Origin: Streptomyces sp. WM6386
GTDB lineage: Bacteria > Actinomycetota > Actinomycetes > Streptomycetales > Streptomycetaceae
DNA: 53,378 bases
Assembly (NCBI RefSeq): GCF_000972385.1
Contig: NZ_JXTE01000064.1
Span: 1-53,378, forward strand
Reading direction: 5' to 3'
The notes beneath the pieces are model-generated. The model was not told where the DNA came from, made no database searches, and saw only the letters and a program-made list of their open reading frames with translations. Both the position numbers and the translations under genes were made by a program. Positions 24,025 to 32,568 of the stretch are shown here, in pieces; the stretch's first letter is position 1; every line of letters begins with the position of its first letter.

Positions 24025-25001
24025 TGGCCGACGAGTGGCTCTCCCACGAGCACGAGGAGTTCCGCCTGGGCCTCTCCCGGTTCCTCGACCCCGACGCCGG
24101 GCTGCGTGAGGTGCGCGAGCAGGCCGGAGGGCATGAGGACGTGGTCCGTGGTCTGGGGCTGGTGCTGGACGTCGAGGGCGGGCTGGCGAGCATCCTCCAT
24201 GCCGAGGACGCGGCGGACTCCGACTCCGCTACGACGGACTCCGCAGACCGCGCGTGGAAGTCGGAGGCCGATGTCGCCGAGGCCCTGCGCGCCCTCCCGG
24301 TGCAACAGCGGCTGGCCGCGCGAAAGGATCCCGCGATCGCCGCCTGCGTCAGCGGCGAACTCCTGGTCCGGGCCCTGGAACTGCTCGACGACCTCGTCCG
24401 GGAGGAGAAGCGACTGGGGACCGGCGAGGGCTTCCCCGCCCCGCACACCCAGCGCTTCGCGGACCTCGCCCGGGACTACGCCCGCGCCCGCAGGTTCGCG
24501 CTGGCGGAACCGCCCGCCCTGACCCTCGCCGCCGCCCTCAACCTCGCCGCGGTCTTCGCCCGCACCTTCGAACACGACCTCGGAGCGGCCCACCACCCCG
24601 GCGACAGCGCCCACGCCCTCACCGACACCCTCGACGCAGCCGCCCGCGCCCGGGACCCCGACCGCCTCCGTGGCATCGACCTCGTGGCACGCCCGCTCGC
24701 CGGCAGCCTCGCCCTCGAAGCCGGCCACCGTCTCCGCCTCCCGACGGCGGACGGTCTCGTCACCGCGCTGCTCGACGGCACGCTGGACGACTTCACCGAC
24801 GCGGACCTCACCGGCGTGAACCCGAACGACCCCGGGCTCAACGGCATCCAGTGGTCCGACGCGGGCACCCGGTGGCCGCCCGGCACGGACATCGAGGCGC
24901 TGCGGAACAGGTCCGAGGAGACCTCGCCGTACTCCCGGGTGTATGTGCTCGGTCGGAGGCCGAAGGGAACGAGCAGGCCTGGGGCGGGGGTTCGGGTCTA
25001 G
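24024..25001 (+). CDS. Unknown protein coupled to the sigma factor gene
   Basis: A 325-residue, mostly helical, acidic protein without membrane segment or signal peptide. I recognise no family. It begins MADEWLSHEHEEFRLGLSRFL, has helical stretches rich in Ala, Arg and Glu, and ends with a segment FTDADLTGVNPNDPGLNGIQWSD and TRWPPGTDIEAL that resembles the tail of pentapeptide-repeat or NACHT-linked Streptomyces proteins. It starts at ATG 24024, overlapping the sigma stop by one base. Position suggests it binds or modulates the sigma factor, but zinc-binding HxxxCxxC of classic anti-sigma factors is absent. The end overlaps the convergent DUF397 gene by four bases. Confidence 0.72.
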   Translation: MADEWLSHEHEEFRLGLSRFLDPDAGLREVREQAGGHEDVVRGLGLVLDVEGGLASILHAEDAADSDSATTDSADRAWKSEADVAEALRALPVQQRLAARKDPAIAACVSGELLVRALELLDDLVREEKRLGTGEGFPAPHTQRFADLARDYARARRFALAEPPALTLAAALNLAAVFARTFEHDLGAAHHPGDSAHALTDTLDAAARARDPDRLRGIDLVARPLAGSLALEAGHRLRLPTADGLVTALLDGTLDDFTDADLTGVNPNDPGLNGIQWSDAGTRWPPGTDIEALRNRSEETSPYSRVYVLGRRPKGTSRPGAGVRV

Positions 25002-25237
25002 GCGGTGGTCGCGATGAATGCCGACCAGGCCGTGGCGGTGACCTGGAGGGTCGGGCCGGTGGGGGTCTTGGAGTCGCGGATGTGGATGGTGTGGGGGCAG
25101 GTGGCGATCTCGACGCACGCGCCGCCTTCGCTGCTGCTGTAGCTGGACTTCTGCCAGGCGTAAGCGACTTCGAGGCATTCGCCGCCCTCGTCGCTGCTGT
25201 ACGTCGACTTGAACCACTGAAGTGCCTCGGTGCTCAT
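24998..25237 (-). CDS. DUF397 domain-containing protein
   Basis: A 79-residue small protein with two tandem DUF397 motifs: WFKSTYSSDEGGECLEVA and WQKSSYSSSEGGACVEIA, then HIRDSKTP. In Streptomyces these small proteins are encoded next to Scr1/XRE-type HTH genes and, in some cases, behave like the antidote half of a regulatory pair. It overlaps the HTH gene by four bases (ATGA), so the two are an operon. The doubling of the WxKSSYS motif is common. Convergent with the sigma-partner gene, overlapping it by four bases. Confidence 0.93.
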   Translation of the reverse strand: MSTEALQWFKSTYSSDEGGECLEVAYAWQKSSYSSSEGGACVEIATCPHTIHIRDSKTPTGPTLQVTATAWSAFIATTA

Positions 25238-26061
25238 TGCTCTCCTAGCAGACGGTCCAGCAGGCCTTTCGACTCCAAGGGGGATAGGGCCTGGGCTCGC
25301 AGCATCGCATACTTGCGCGCAAGCCTGGACACCTCATCTGCGTCGGAAACCCACTGGCTGCCGCGTTGCCCCTCGATGTAGGCCAAGTGCTGGTGGTCGG
25401 GCGTCTCCAGGAGGATGAAGGGGCCTGCCAGCCCTGCGTGAGAGAGGCTGGCTGCGGGCAAGAACTGGAGCGATACGCAGGGGAGTTCGGCGCAGGCGCG
25501 TAGATGGCGAAGCTGTTCCGCGCGGACTTCCCGGCCCCCGATGCCCAGGAGCAGCACGGGCTCCCAGATGACGAAGCTGAGCGTGGGTGGGCTCTTGCGA
25601 TGCAAGATCTCCTGCCGCTCCATCCGTGCCGCCGTCTTCGGCTCGATCTCTTCCTCTTCGTATGCCGGGACTCGCTCTCGGAGTACGACTTCCGCGTACG
25701 CCCGCGTCTGAAGCAGGCCCGGCAGCACCTGGTTGGCATAGAGGGACAGCGCGATCGCCTCCCGCTCATGCTCCATATACAGCTCCGCCCACATGGGGAA
25801 CTGGTCGATCTCCGGCAGGTTCGCCACCCCGACCGACAGCATTCCCTTGGTCTGGAGGATCTCGTCCAACAGGGCGGCCAGGTCCGGTTTCAGCGCCCTT
25901 CTGCCCTGCTCGATCGAGGCGATCGTCTCCTCGTCGACCTGGACGAGGGCGGCCAGCGCACTCTGGGTGTAACCCGCGGCGCGTCGGGCAGCCCCCAGTT
26001 GCTTGCCCAGCATCTTCATCGAGGTCAGGTTTTTCGGCCGCGGTGGCTTCTTCGCGCTCAT
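25234..26061 (-). CDS. Helix-turn-helix (XRE/Scr1 family) regulator with DUF5753
   Basis: A 275-residue protein. Residues about 18-75 form an XRE-type HTH (LGKQLGAARRAAGYTQSALAALVQVDEETIASIEQGRR), here described as recognition helix DEETIASIEQG. The rest is a DUF5753 domain with EAIALSLYANQVLPGLLQTRAYAEVV and a final SDADEVSRLARKYAMLRAQALS. ATG 26061 is used; the frame extends to 26115. The gene overlaps DUF397 by ATGA and is divergent from an HATPase anti-sigma-like gene (89-base gap), the genus's well-known three-gene arrangement (compare the bldB/whiJ-type loci). Cognate operator unknown. Confidence 0.92.
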   Translation of the reverse strand: MSAKKPPRPKNLTSMKMLGKQLGAARRAAGYTQSALAALVQVDEETIASIEQGRRALKPDLAALLDEILQTKGMLSVGVANLPEIDQFPMWAELYMEHEREAIALSLYANQVLPGLLQTRAYAEVVLRERVPAYEEEEIEPKTAARMERQEILHRKSPPTLSFVIWEPVLLLGIGGREVRAEQLRHLRACAELPCVSLQFLPAASLSHAGLAGPFILLETPDHQHLAYIEGQRGSQWVSDADEVSRLARKYAMLRAQALSPLESKGLLDRLLGEQ

Positions 26062-26150
26062 GCTGCTCTCAATCCCCCAGGTCCCGCGTACGTCACCGGG
26101 TCTGCGCCCGTACAAAGAATCCGTACGGGTTCACTCGCTGATCAACGCTA

Positions 26151-26597
26151 GTGACTCTGCGCGACATTCGTACCGTGAATGAGCAAAGCCAACTCGCCTT
26201 CCAGCGCGACCAGTTCTATCGGCGCGACCGCCGTTCCGTGGGCGCCGCCAGGCGGTTCGCGCGGTGGTCCCTCGTCCACTGGGGGATCTCGGCGTGGGAG
26301 CGGGCCGATGATGTGTCGCTGTGTGTGAGCGAGTTGGCGACCAACGCGCTCGTGCACGGGGCGCCGCCGGGGCGGGGGTTCCTGCTGCGGGTGCGGTACG
26401 ACGGGGCCGTACTGCGGGTGGAGGTGCATGACAGCGGGGGTGGTGAGCCGTGTGTCGCGGAGGAGGCCGACGAGGGTGGGCGTGGGTTGTTGCTCGTCGC
26501 CGCGCTCGCGGACAAGTGGGGGGTGGGACAGCGCGACCCCGGCAAGGTGGTGTGGTGCGAGTTCGTCCACCCTGCCGGGGCCTGTGCGATCAACTAG
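26151..26597 (+). CDS. ATP-binding protein (HATPase_c, RsbW/SpoIIAB-like)
   Basis: A 148-residue GHKL ATPase-type protein of the anti-sigma-factor/serine kinase kind. The N box is LCVSELATNALVHGAP, the G1 box is VEVHDSGGGEP and the G2 box is EGGRGLLLVAALADKWGV. In this genus such small HATPase proteins often sit divergently from DUF397/XRE genes. GTG 26151 is used; GTG 26175 is an alternative start, and neither has a good ribosome binding site. No anti-anti-sigma gene is adjacent. The stop lies 7 bases before the convergent M23 gene. Confidence 0.9.
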   Translation: MTLRDIRTVNEQSQLAFQRDQFYRRDRRSVGAARRFARWSLVHWGISAWERADDVSLCVSELATNALVHGAPPGRGFLLRVRYDGAVLRVEVHDSGGGEPCVAEEADEGGRGLLLVAALADKWGVGQRDPGKVVWCEFVHPAGACAIN

Positions 26598-26604
26598 CTT
26601 CTGG

Positions 26605-28029
26605 CTATGTGCAGTTGTGCGCCGCGCTCGTGCTCGACGCGACCACCACGTCCGCGCCGCCGAGGCCGCTGATGTGGAGGGCGTTGACCGTGAGGCCGGT
26701 CGCCGTGCGCGTCTGCTCGTTCACGACGACCTTGGCTCCGGCGCCGAGGTCGATCGCGTAGTCGGGGATGTCCGGGACGGTGACCGGTGTACCCGCGATG
26801 GTGAGTTTGAGATCCGTGGTGCCGGTGCTTGCCGTGCAGGTGCTCGTCGAGGTTGCGGTGATGCCGGTCGCCTCGATGACGGGGAGGCCGGGCAGGCCCA
26901 GACTGAGCTTGGTCAGCGTGGACTTGGCCGTCGAGGTGCTCGGGCCGGTCGTCGTCGTGACGTTGGCGCACAGGGCGTCCGCCGTCAGGACCACCGCGCT
27001 GATGTTCTGTGTGCAGGCGGGGGCCACCGCCTTGGCGTCGGCCGTGCGGACCTCGCCCGTGTCCGGGGTCGGTGCGATCACGATCGGCAGCACCAGGACG
27101 GGGACCGTGGCGGAGAGGCCGTACGACCGGCCCGTGACGTACTGGAGTTTCAGCTCGGCCGTGGCCTCCGAGGGCTTGTACGCCTCGTCGCCCGCGAAGG
27201 TCGCCTTGAGTGGCACGGTGGCTGAGTCGGTCAGTGGCTGAGCCACTGCCGCGATGGTGCAGGCCGCCTTGCCCGCCGCGTCGGTCTTCGCCTTGCAGGT
27301 CTGGTCCGTGCCCAGGGTGAGGGTGACCTCCCGGTCGGCGACCGGGGCGCCGCCCTCCTTCTCGGTGAGCTTCGCCGACAGGGGCGCCGGGGAGCCGTTG
27401 GAGACCGTGGCGGGACCGTCGTAGGCGAGGGCCGTGTCCTTCAGGACGGGGGGATCGGGGTCGCCCGGGTCGCCGTCGCAGCCGTTGGTGCTGGTGATGA
27501 ACTTCTCGCCGTACTCGGACGGGTAGGGGGAGAGGACGTTGCCCTCCAGCTCGATGTCCTGGTGTACGCCGTTCAGTTCCTGCTCGTAGTGCAGGTGCGG
27601 GCCGGTGGTGTTGCCGGTGCTGCCGACCGTGCCGATCACGGTGCCCTGGGCGACCTGGGCGCCGTCCGCGACCTCGTAGGTGGCGAGGTGCATGTACTCG
27701 GTGGTCCAGCCGTCGGCGTGGGTGATCCGGATGTACTGGCCGCCGCCCCCGGGCTGGTTGTGGCGGGTGGCGGTGCCCGCGGCCGAGGCGAGCACGGGGG
27801 CGCCGGCGCTGGCGCCCTCCGCCTTGACGAAGTCCAGGACGTTCCCGTGGTCCGGGTAGGTGGAGTACGTCCAGACCGAGTCGCACTCGAAGGGGGCCAG
27901 GAAGGCGGGCTTGGCGAGCGTGCCGGGCTCGTCGGCCGCGCTTGCCGTCCCCGTCGCCGGGGCCGTCAGGGCGAGGGCCAGTGTCGTGAGCAGGCCCGTG
28001 AGAAAGGTTCCGCGTCTCTTGATGCGCAT
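26605..28029 (-). CDS. Secreted M23-family metallopeptidase with Ig-like and choice-of-anchor-P-like modules
   Basis: A 474-residue secreted protein. A Sec signal peptide (MRIKRRGTFLTGLLTTLALALTA) ends near ASAADEP. A LytM/M23 domain with TYPDHGNVLDFV, then HADGWTTEYMHLA and the catalytic GPHLHYEQEL follows, suggesting peptidoglycan cross-bridge cleavage or an inactive binding role: the usual first HxxxD pair reads HGNVLD, so the Zn ligands look mostly present. From about residue 195 a Big_3-type Ig-like domain and the C-terminal ~150 residues (choice-of-anchor-P-like) repeat those of the neighbouring gene. ATG 28029 follows GGGGGAAG. It starts 17 bases behind the stop of the DUF1906 gene, forming an operon. 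Confidence 0.85.
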   Translation of the reverse strand: MRIKRRGTFLTGLLTTLALALTAPATGTASAADEPGTLAKPAFLAPFECDSVWTYSTYPDHGNVLDFVKAEGASAGAPVLASAAGTATRHNQPGGGGQYIRITHADGWTTEYMHLATYEVADGAQVAQGTVIGTVGSTGNTTGPHLHYEQELNGVHQDIELEGNVLSPYPSEYGEKFITSTNGCDGDPGDPDPPVLKDTALAYDGPATVSNGSPAPLSAKLTEKEGGAPVADREVTLTLGTDQTCKAKTDAAGKAACTIAAVAQPLTDSATVPLKATFAGDEAYKPSEATAELKLQYVTGRSYGLSATVPVLVLPIVIAPTPDTGEVRTADAKAVAPACTQNISAVVLTADALCANVTTTTGPSTSTAKSTLTKLSLGLPGLPVIEATGITATSTSTCTASTGTTDLKLTIAGTPVTVPDIPDYAIDLGAGAKVVVNEQTRTATGLTVNALHISGLGGADVVVASSTSAAHNCT

Positions 28030-28046
28030 TCTGAACTTCCCCCGAT

Positions 28047-30119
28047 TCACGTGCAGTTGTAGGCGTCCGTGGCGCTCGACGCGATGACCACGTCCACGCC
28101 GCCCGCCGCCGTCAGATGGGCCGCGTTGACCGTCAGGCCGTTAGCCGTCCTGATCTGCTCGTTGAGCACGAGCTTGGCGGCCGGGCCGAGGTCGATCGAA
28201 TAGTTCGGTACGTCACCGATCTCGACCGGTGTGCCCGCGACCGTCAGCGACAGGTCCGTGCTGCCGGTGGTGGCCGTGCAGCTGCTGGTCGAGGTCGCCG
28301 TCACGCCGGAGAGGGCGACCACGGGCAGGCCGGGCAGGCCGATCCTGGCGTTCTCCACGGTCGCGGTCGAGGTGGAGCCGCTCGGTCCGGTCTTCGTCTC
28401 CACCTTCGCGCAGAGGGTGTCGGCGGACAGGACCAGCAGGTTGATGGGTGCCGCGCAGGGCGGGGCGACCGTCTTGGCGTCCGCCGCGCGGACCACGCCG
28501 GTGTCCGGGGTGGGGGCGATGCCGATCGGCAGGGCCAGGACCGGGATCTGGGCGGAGAGGCCGTAGGCGCGGCCGGTGACGTACTGGAGCTTGAGCTCGG
28601 CCGTGGCCTCGGAGGCCTTGTAGGCCTCGTCGCCGGCGAAGGTCGCCTTGAGTGGCACGGTGGCTGAGCCGGTGAGTGGCTGAGCCACCTTGTCGATCGT
28701 GCAGGTCGCCTTGCCCGCCGCGTCCGTGTTCGCCGCGCAGGTCTGCAGGGCGTCCGTCGGGCCGAGGGTGAGGGTGACCTCGCGGTCGGCGACCGGGGCG
28801 CCGCCGTCCTTCTCCGCCAGGGTCGCGGCCAGGGCCGCCGGGGAGCCGTTGGAGACGGTGGCCGGACCGGTGTAGGTCAGGGTCGTGTCCTTCTGGACCG
28901 GGGGCTGGGTCGAACCCTCACCGACGTCGAGGAGGTCATTGTCGAGGTCGAGGGTGATACCGCCGTAGGTCTCCTCGTTGGGGTCGTCCTCGGTCGGGCC
29001 GTCGTACTGCTTGACCCGCTGGTGGTTCGCCCACATGTCGGCCGGGATCGCCCGGTCCTCGGTCGTCTCCTCCTCGTCCCAGCGGGCGAAGTTGATGACG
29101 TCCGGCTGGGTGTAGCCGCCGCCGTTCGCCGCCACCAGGTCCTCGACGAGCGAGCCCGCGCTGCCGTAGGCGCCCGAGCGGTAGCCCAGCTCGTGGATCG
29201 TGGTGGTCCAGGACTGGAGGAAGGCCAGGACCTTCTCGCGGCCGGAGTCGTAGTGCTCCATGTTGTAGTAGAGGACCGAGCCCGCCGGGAGGCCGTAGTT
29301 CTGCGCCTGCGCGACCGCGTCCCGGGCCGATGACGCACCTTCCGGCACCGGGTCGGTGATCGCCACACAGTCGCCCGTGCAGCTGCCCGAGCCCGCCTCG
29401 GCCTGCGGGCCGACGTAGATCGGGATGAAGCGCCAGCCGTTGTCGTACTGGGTCTGCACCCACTCGGCACTGGCCTGGTCCTTGCAGCCCGCGTTGACCC
29501 CGCCCATGTAGAAGCCGATGGCGCCGTACGGCGAGGCCGCCTTCCAGGCGTTCATCGTGGCGGTCGGCGGTGCGGCGCAGCGGTCGAAGCCCTTGCCCTG
29601 GTAGGACGTGGCGTCCGCGGGAACGGCCCGGATCGACGGCCGTGCCGCTGCTGTGGCCGCAGGCGTCGCGGCCGGGGTCGCCTTGTCGGCCGGGAGGCCC
29701 GCACTGGCGAGGATCTTCTTGATCTCGTCCCGGTTCTCGCCGTAGGACGCGGTGACGGCGATGCCGTCGGCCGTCGCCCAGTATGTGCGCGAGGTGCTGT
29801 TCTCCGAGACCTGTGCCGTTGCGGAGCCCTTGTCCGGCTCCAGTACGAGCGCCTCCGTACGGCCCAACACATCGGCCGGGCAGCTCTGTTGGGCATCCGC
29901 CGCCGGTTTGCCGAGGTACACGGCGTGGCGGTCGTAGCGGACGCAGGTGTCCGGGTTCTTGGCGAGATCGATGACGTCCCAGGTCGCGGGGACGGAGAAC
30001 GTGCGGCCCTGGTAGGTCACCTGGGCCGTGTCCGACGCCTCTGCGGCTTGAGCCGGGTCGACCAGCGCGGTGACGGTGAGTGTGGTGGCGGCGGTGAACG
30101 CCAGCAGCGCCCCGCGCAC
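28047..30119 (-). CDS. Secreted DUF1906 (glycoside hydrolase-like) protein with shared C-terminal modules
   Basis: A protein of about 690 residues. Signal peptide (LLAFTAATTLTVTALVDPAQAA), an N-terminal unknown region with two cysteines (NPDTCVRYD and QQSCPADV), then a DUF1906/Rv2525c-like TIM-barrel-type domain (GKGFDRCAAPPTATMNAWKA, AIGFYMGG, SVLYYNMEHYD, VINFARWDE). This is followed by an Ig-like and a choice-of-anchor-P-like C-terminal part that closely repeats the downstream gene. GTG 30119 is the first standard start but has no ribosome binding site; GGGGGAAG at 30152-30159 on the minus strand points to ATT 30143 or ATC 30149. First gene of a two-gene operon with the M23 protein. Likely cell-wall active; substrate unknown. 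Confidence 0.82.
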   Translation of the reverse strand: MRGALLAFTAATTLTVTALVDPAQAAEASDTAQVTYQGRTFSVPATWDVIDLAKNPDTCVRYDRHAVYLGKPAADAQQSCPADVLGRTEALVLEPDKGSATAQVSENSTSRTYWATADGIAVTASYGENRDEIKKILASAGLPADKATPAATPAATAAARPSIRAVPADATSYQGKGFDRCAAPPTATMNAWKAASPYGAIGFYMGGVNAGCKDQASAEWVQTQYDNGWRFIPIYVGPQAEAGSGSCTGDCVAITDPVPEGASSARDAVAQAQNYGLPAGSVLYYNMEHYDSGREKVLAFLQSWTTTIHELGYRSGAYGSAGSLVEDLVAANGGGYTQPDVINFARWDEEETTEDRAIPADMWANHQRVKQYDGPTEDDPNEETYGGITLDLDNDLLDVGEGSTQPPVQKDTTLTYTGPATVSNGSPAALAATLAEKDGGAPVADREVTLTLGPTDALQTCAANTDAAGKATCTIDKVAQPLTGSATVPLKATFAGDEAYKASEATAELKLQYVTGRAYGLSAQIPVLALPIGIAPTPDTGVVRAADAKTVAPPCAAPINLLVLSADTLCAKVETKTGPSGSTSTATVENARIGLPGLPVVALSGVTATSTSSCTATTGSTDLSLTVAGTPVEIGDVPNYSIDLGPAAKLVLNEQIRTANGLTVNAAHLTAAGGVDVVIASSATDAYNCT

Positions 30120-30578
30120 CGAACGTAATGATCTGCGGTGAATTTTGATGACTTCCCCCGTGGTTGCGGCACCGGCTCATCCGGGCCGATGCGACTCGGA
30201 GTGACCAGGGGGAGCGTGACGGGGTTGTTGTACATCGGTCAACGACGGGGGTGGCCGAACAGGACGTTGTTACGGCCGGGTAAAAGCGAGAGGCGGCTGG
30301 GAGCGCCGACTTGATGTGTGCGAAGCGTGGTGTGGGGGGTTGGTGAAGTGCCGGGTCCTGTCCGGGGCCCGCGGGGGCTGGTGGGGCGCGGGTGCACGAG
30401 GTCTTCACATGCCGGGGTACGGCGGGACTTGTCCGGATGCGGACCACGGTAGGGGATATTCCGGCAGCGGGCCCGGTGTTCCGCCGACTCGTGTGAGTCC
30501 GAGGATGACCGCCGGTCCCGACTCAGGCCCGCCGTTACGCTGTTGACAGCGTGACCGGTGACACCAAAGGGGGATGGG
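30120..30578. other. Divergent non-coding region between the DUF1906 gene and the P-loop ATPase gene
   Basis: About 450 bases without a credible gene. It contains the minus-strand ribosome binding site GGGGGAAG (30152-30159) and, on the plus strand, TTGACA at 30543-30548, too close to the ATPase start to have a normal -10 before it. G-rich runs are common but no clear hairpin or operator was found. Confidence 0.4.
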
Positions 30579-32513
30579 ATGACCGACGTGCCAGAGCTGG
30601 GGCGGCTCCACTTCGGGCGTGAGGATGCCGAACGGGACGTGACGGAAGGACTGTTGCTGCGCGGCGTCTTCCGGCGGAACGCCGCCTACCGGGGTGCGCG
30701 GAGCGGGCAGAAGATGCTGATCATCGGCCGCAAGGGATCCGGGAAGAGCGCCGTCTGCATGCGGTTGATGGCGGACGGCGGGCACGACGGCGGCAGGATC
30801 CTGATCACCCCGGACGAGGCGGCGGGCGAGGAGATCCGGCGGTTCGAGCTGCAGGGGCTGCCCGGGGACTCCGCCAAGGCGCTGATCTGGCGGTACGTCT
30901 TCGCGGTGCACGCGGCCCGGCACATCGTGGCGCACGCCAAGGGTGCGCACGACGGACACCGGCTCGGCTCGGTGAGGGCGCTCGGGCGGTTCCTCAAGCA
31001 GAACGGTGAGTCGCCGGACGAGACGCCCGGTGGCGGCCGGCTGGGAGAACGGCTGGCACAAGGCGCGCGAGGGTTGCAGACCTCCCTCTCGCTGGAGGCG
31101 CTCGGCGTCAGGGCGAGTATGGATCTCGCGCATTCCCCCTCCGAAGGCGCCCGAGCGCTACGGCAGCTGGAGGTCGTCGAGCAGGGGGTGGCGAAGGCTT
31201 TCGGTGACCTGGGCTGCGACGGTGGCGTCCATGCTCCCCTGCTGCTCATGGTCGACCAGCTGGAGCAGGTGTGGTCCGCCGAGCCGGACAGCAACTCCAT
31301 GGTGATCGGGCTGCTGCTGGCGGCGAAGCACGCGGCGAGTCGGTACGGCCGGTCGGTACGGTTCCTGCTGTTCCTGCGCGCCGACATCTACGACTCGCTG
31401 TCCTTCGGGGAGGGTGACAAGTTCCACGGGGACGAACTGCGGATCACCTGGACCGAACAGGCCTTGAAGGACCTCGCATTCGTGCGGGCGCAGGCCTCCG
31501 TCGGGGAGCAGCTGAGCGAGGAGCGGCTGTGGAAGGAACTGTTCCCGGAGACCGTGGGCGACGAGGAGATCACCAGCTACATCTTCCGCCGCTGTTTGCC
31601 CCGGCCGCGCGACGCCATCCAGTTCCTCAACATCTGCCAGCAGAAGGCCTGGCTGGAGCATGAGCGGGACCGGATCACCGAAGCGGACGTGGAACTGGCG
31701 GCCCGGCAGTTCTCGCAGTGGAAGCTCAACGATCTGGCCTCGGAGTACCTGATCGCACACCCCTTCCTCCGCAACCTGTACCCGCTCTTCCAGAACACCG
31801 GATACGTCGTCACCCGCGCCGTATTCACCCGACGCTTCGAGGCGGCCGCCGGGACACTCCACCAGACCTTCGGGGAGTACGCCGACGCGCTCACGCCCTC
31901 CGGGATCATCGACGTGCTCTACGGCGTCGGCTTCCTCGGGGTGCGACGCGGAAGCGAAGTGGTGTACGCGGGCGACGACGCGCTGTCGGTCCAGCCGCAC
32001 GAGGCGGAGTTCCAGATCCATCCCTGTTTCCGGGTGGCGCTCGGTGCCACCAGCGCCTTCGATCTACGGCGCTTCGAGCCCCAGTTCGTGGAGACGCGGA
32101 TCGTCTCCGGCAACTTCAGTCCCAGCGCCTCGGGCTCCTCCTCCCTCAACCGCGACGACCGTCTGCTCATCCAGCTCACACGCTCCTTACACTCGATCCA
32201 GGCCCAGGTCGGCCGGGCGGTGGGGCTGGCGCCGGACGTCGGGGACGAGATCATGCTCCAGATCAACCGCCTGCTGGACGACGTCAACCGCATTCCCCCC
32301 GGGGCCGCCGCCTCCGTCGGCATCGACGTGGATGACTACCTCCTCACCATCGCCCACTACCTCACCACCCTTGCGGCCCAACTCCGTGACAGTGGACTGG
32401 AGGAGGCCACCGGCATCGGCGACATCGTGCGCCGCATCGACGAGGAGGCTCGGCGGCTGCGACGCTCGGTGGGTGGGGCGTACGGCAGCTCGGGTGACTC
32501 GTCGGGACACTGA
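30579..32513 (+). CDS. P-loop ATPase, Sll1717-like (STAND-type) family
   Basis: A 644-residue ATPase. It starts with a HFGREDAERDVTEG motif and the Walker A GRKGSGKS at residues 50-57, with a Walker B-like LLLMVDQLEQ at about 221-230, and RFLLFLRADIYD as sensor-like strand. The Asp-Gln instead of Asp-Glu in Walker B is noteworthy. After the ATPase core comes a winged-helix-like part (SQWKLNDLASEYLIA) and a helical C-terminus (LLDDVNRIPPGAAASVGIDVDDYL). The family is linked to P-loop NTPases of unknown function, some in defence-like contexts. ATG 30579 follows AAAGGGGGATGGG. It is 55 bases upstream of the kinase gene, and I infer a functional pair. Confidence 0.8.
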   Translation: MTDVPELGRLHFGREDAERDVTEGLLLRGVFRRNAAYRGARSGQKMLIIGRKGSGKSAVCMRLMADGGHDGGRILITPDEAAGEEIRRFELQGLPGDSAKALIWRYVFAVHAARHIVAHAKGAHDGHRLGSVRALGRFLKQNGESPDETPGGGRLGERLAQGARGLQTSLSLEALGVRASMDLAHSPSEGARALRQLEVVEQGVAKAFGDLGCDGGVHAPLLLMVDQLEQVWSAEPDSNSMVIGLLLAAKHAASRYGRSVRFLLFLRADIYDSLSFGEGDKFHGDELRITWTEQALKDLAFVRAQASVGEQLSEERLWKELFPETVGDEEITSYIFRRCLPRPRDAIQFLNICQQKAWLEHERDRITEADVELAARQFSQWKLNDLASEYLIAHPFLRNLYPLFQNTGYVVTRAVFTRRFEAAAGTLHQTFGEYADALTPSGIIDVLYGVGFLGVRRGSEVVYAGDDALSVQPHEAEFQIHPCFRVALGATSAFDLRRFEPQFVETRIVSGNFSPSASGSSSLNRDDRLLIQLTRSLHSIQAQVGRAVGLAPDVGDEIMLQINRLLDDVNRIPPGAAASVGIDVDDYLLTIAHYLTTLAAQLRDSGLEEATGIGDIVRRIDEEARRLRRSVGGAYGSSGDSSGH

Positions 32514-32568
32514 ATTCGCCATACTGGTAAGGGAGTTACCGGGCAGGAAGCCGACGGGGAGGAATCCG

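Noticed and set aside
32044..32568. Upstream extension of the kinase frame by 175 codons
   Set aside because: It overlaps the end of the ATPase gene, reads as Ser/Pro/Arg-rich nonsense, and a well-placed ribosome binding site precedes GTG 32569.
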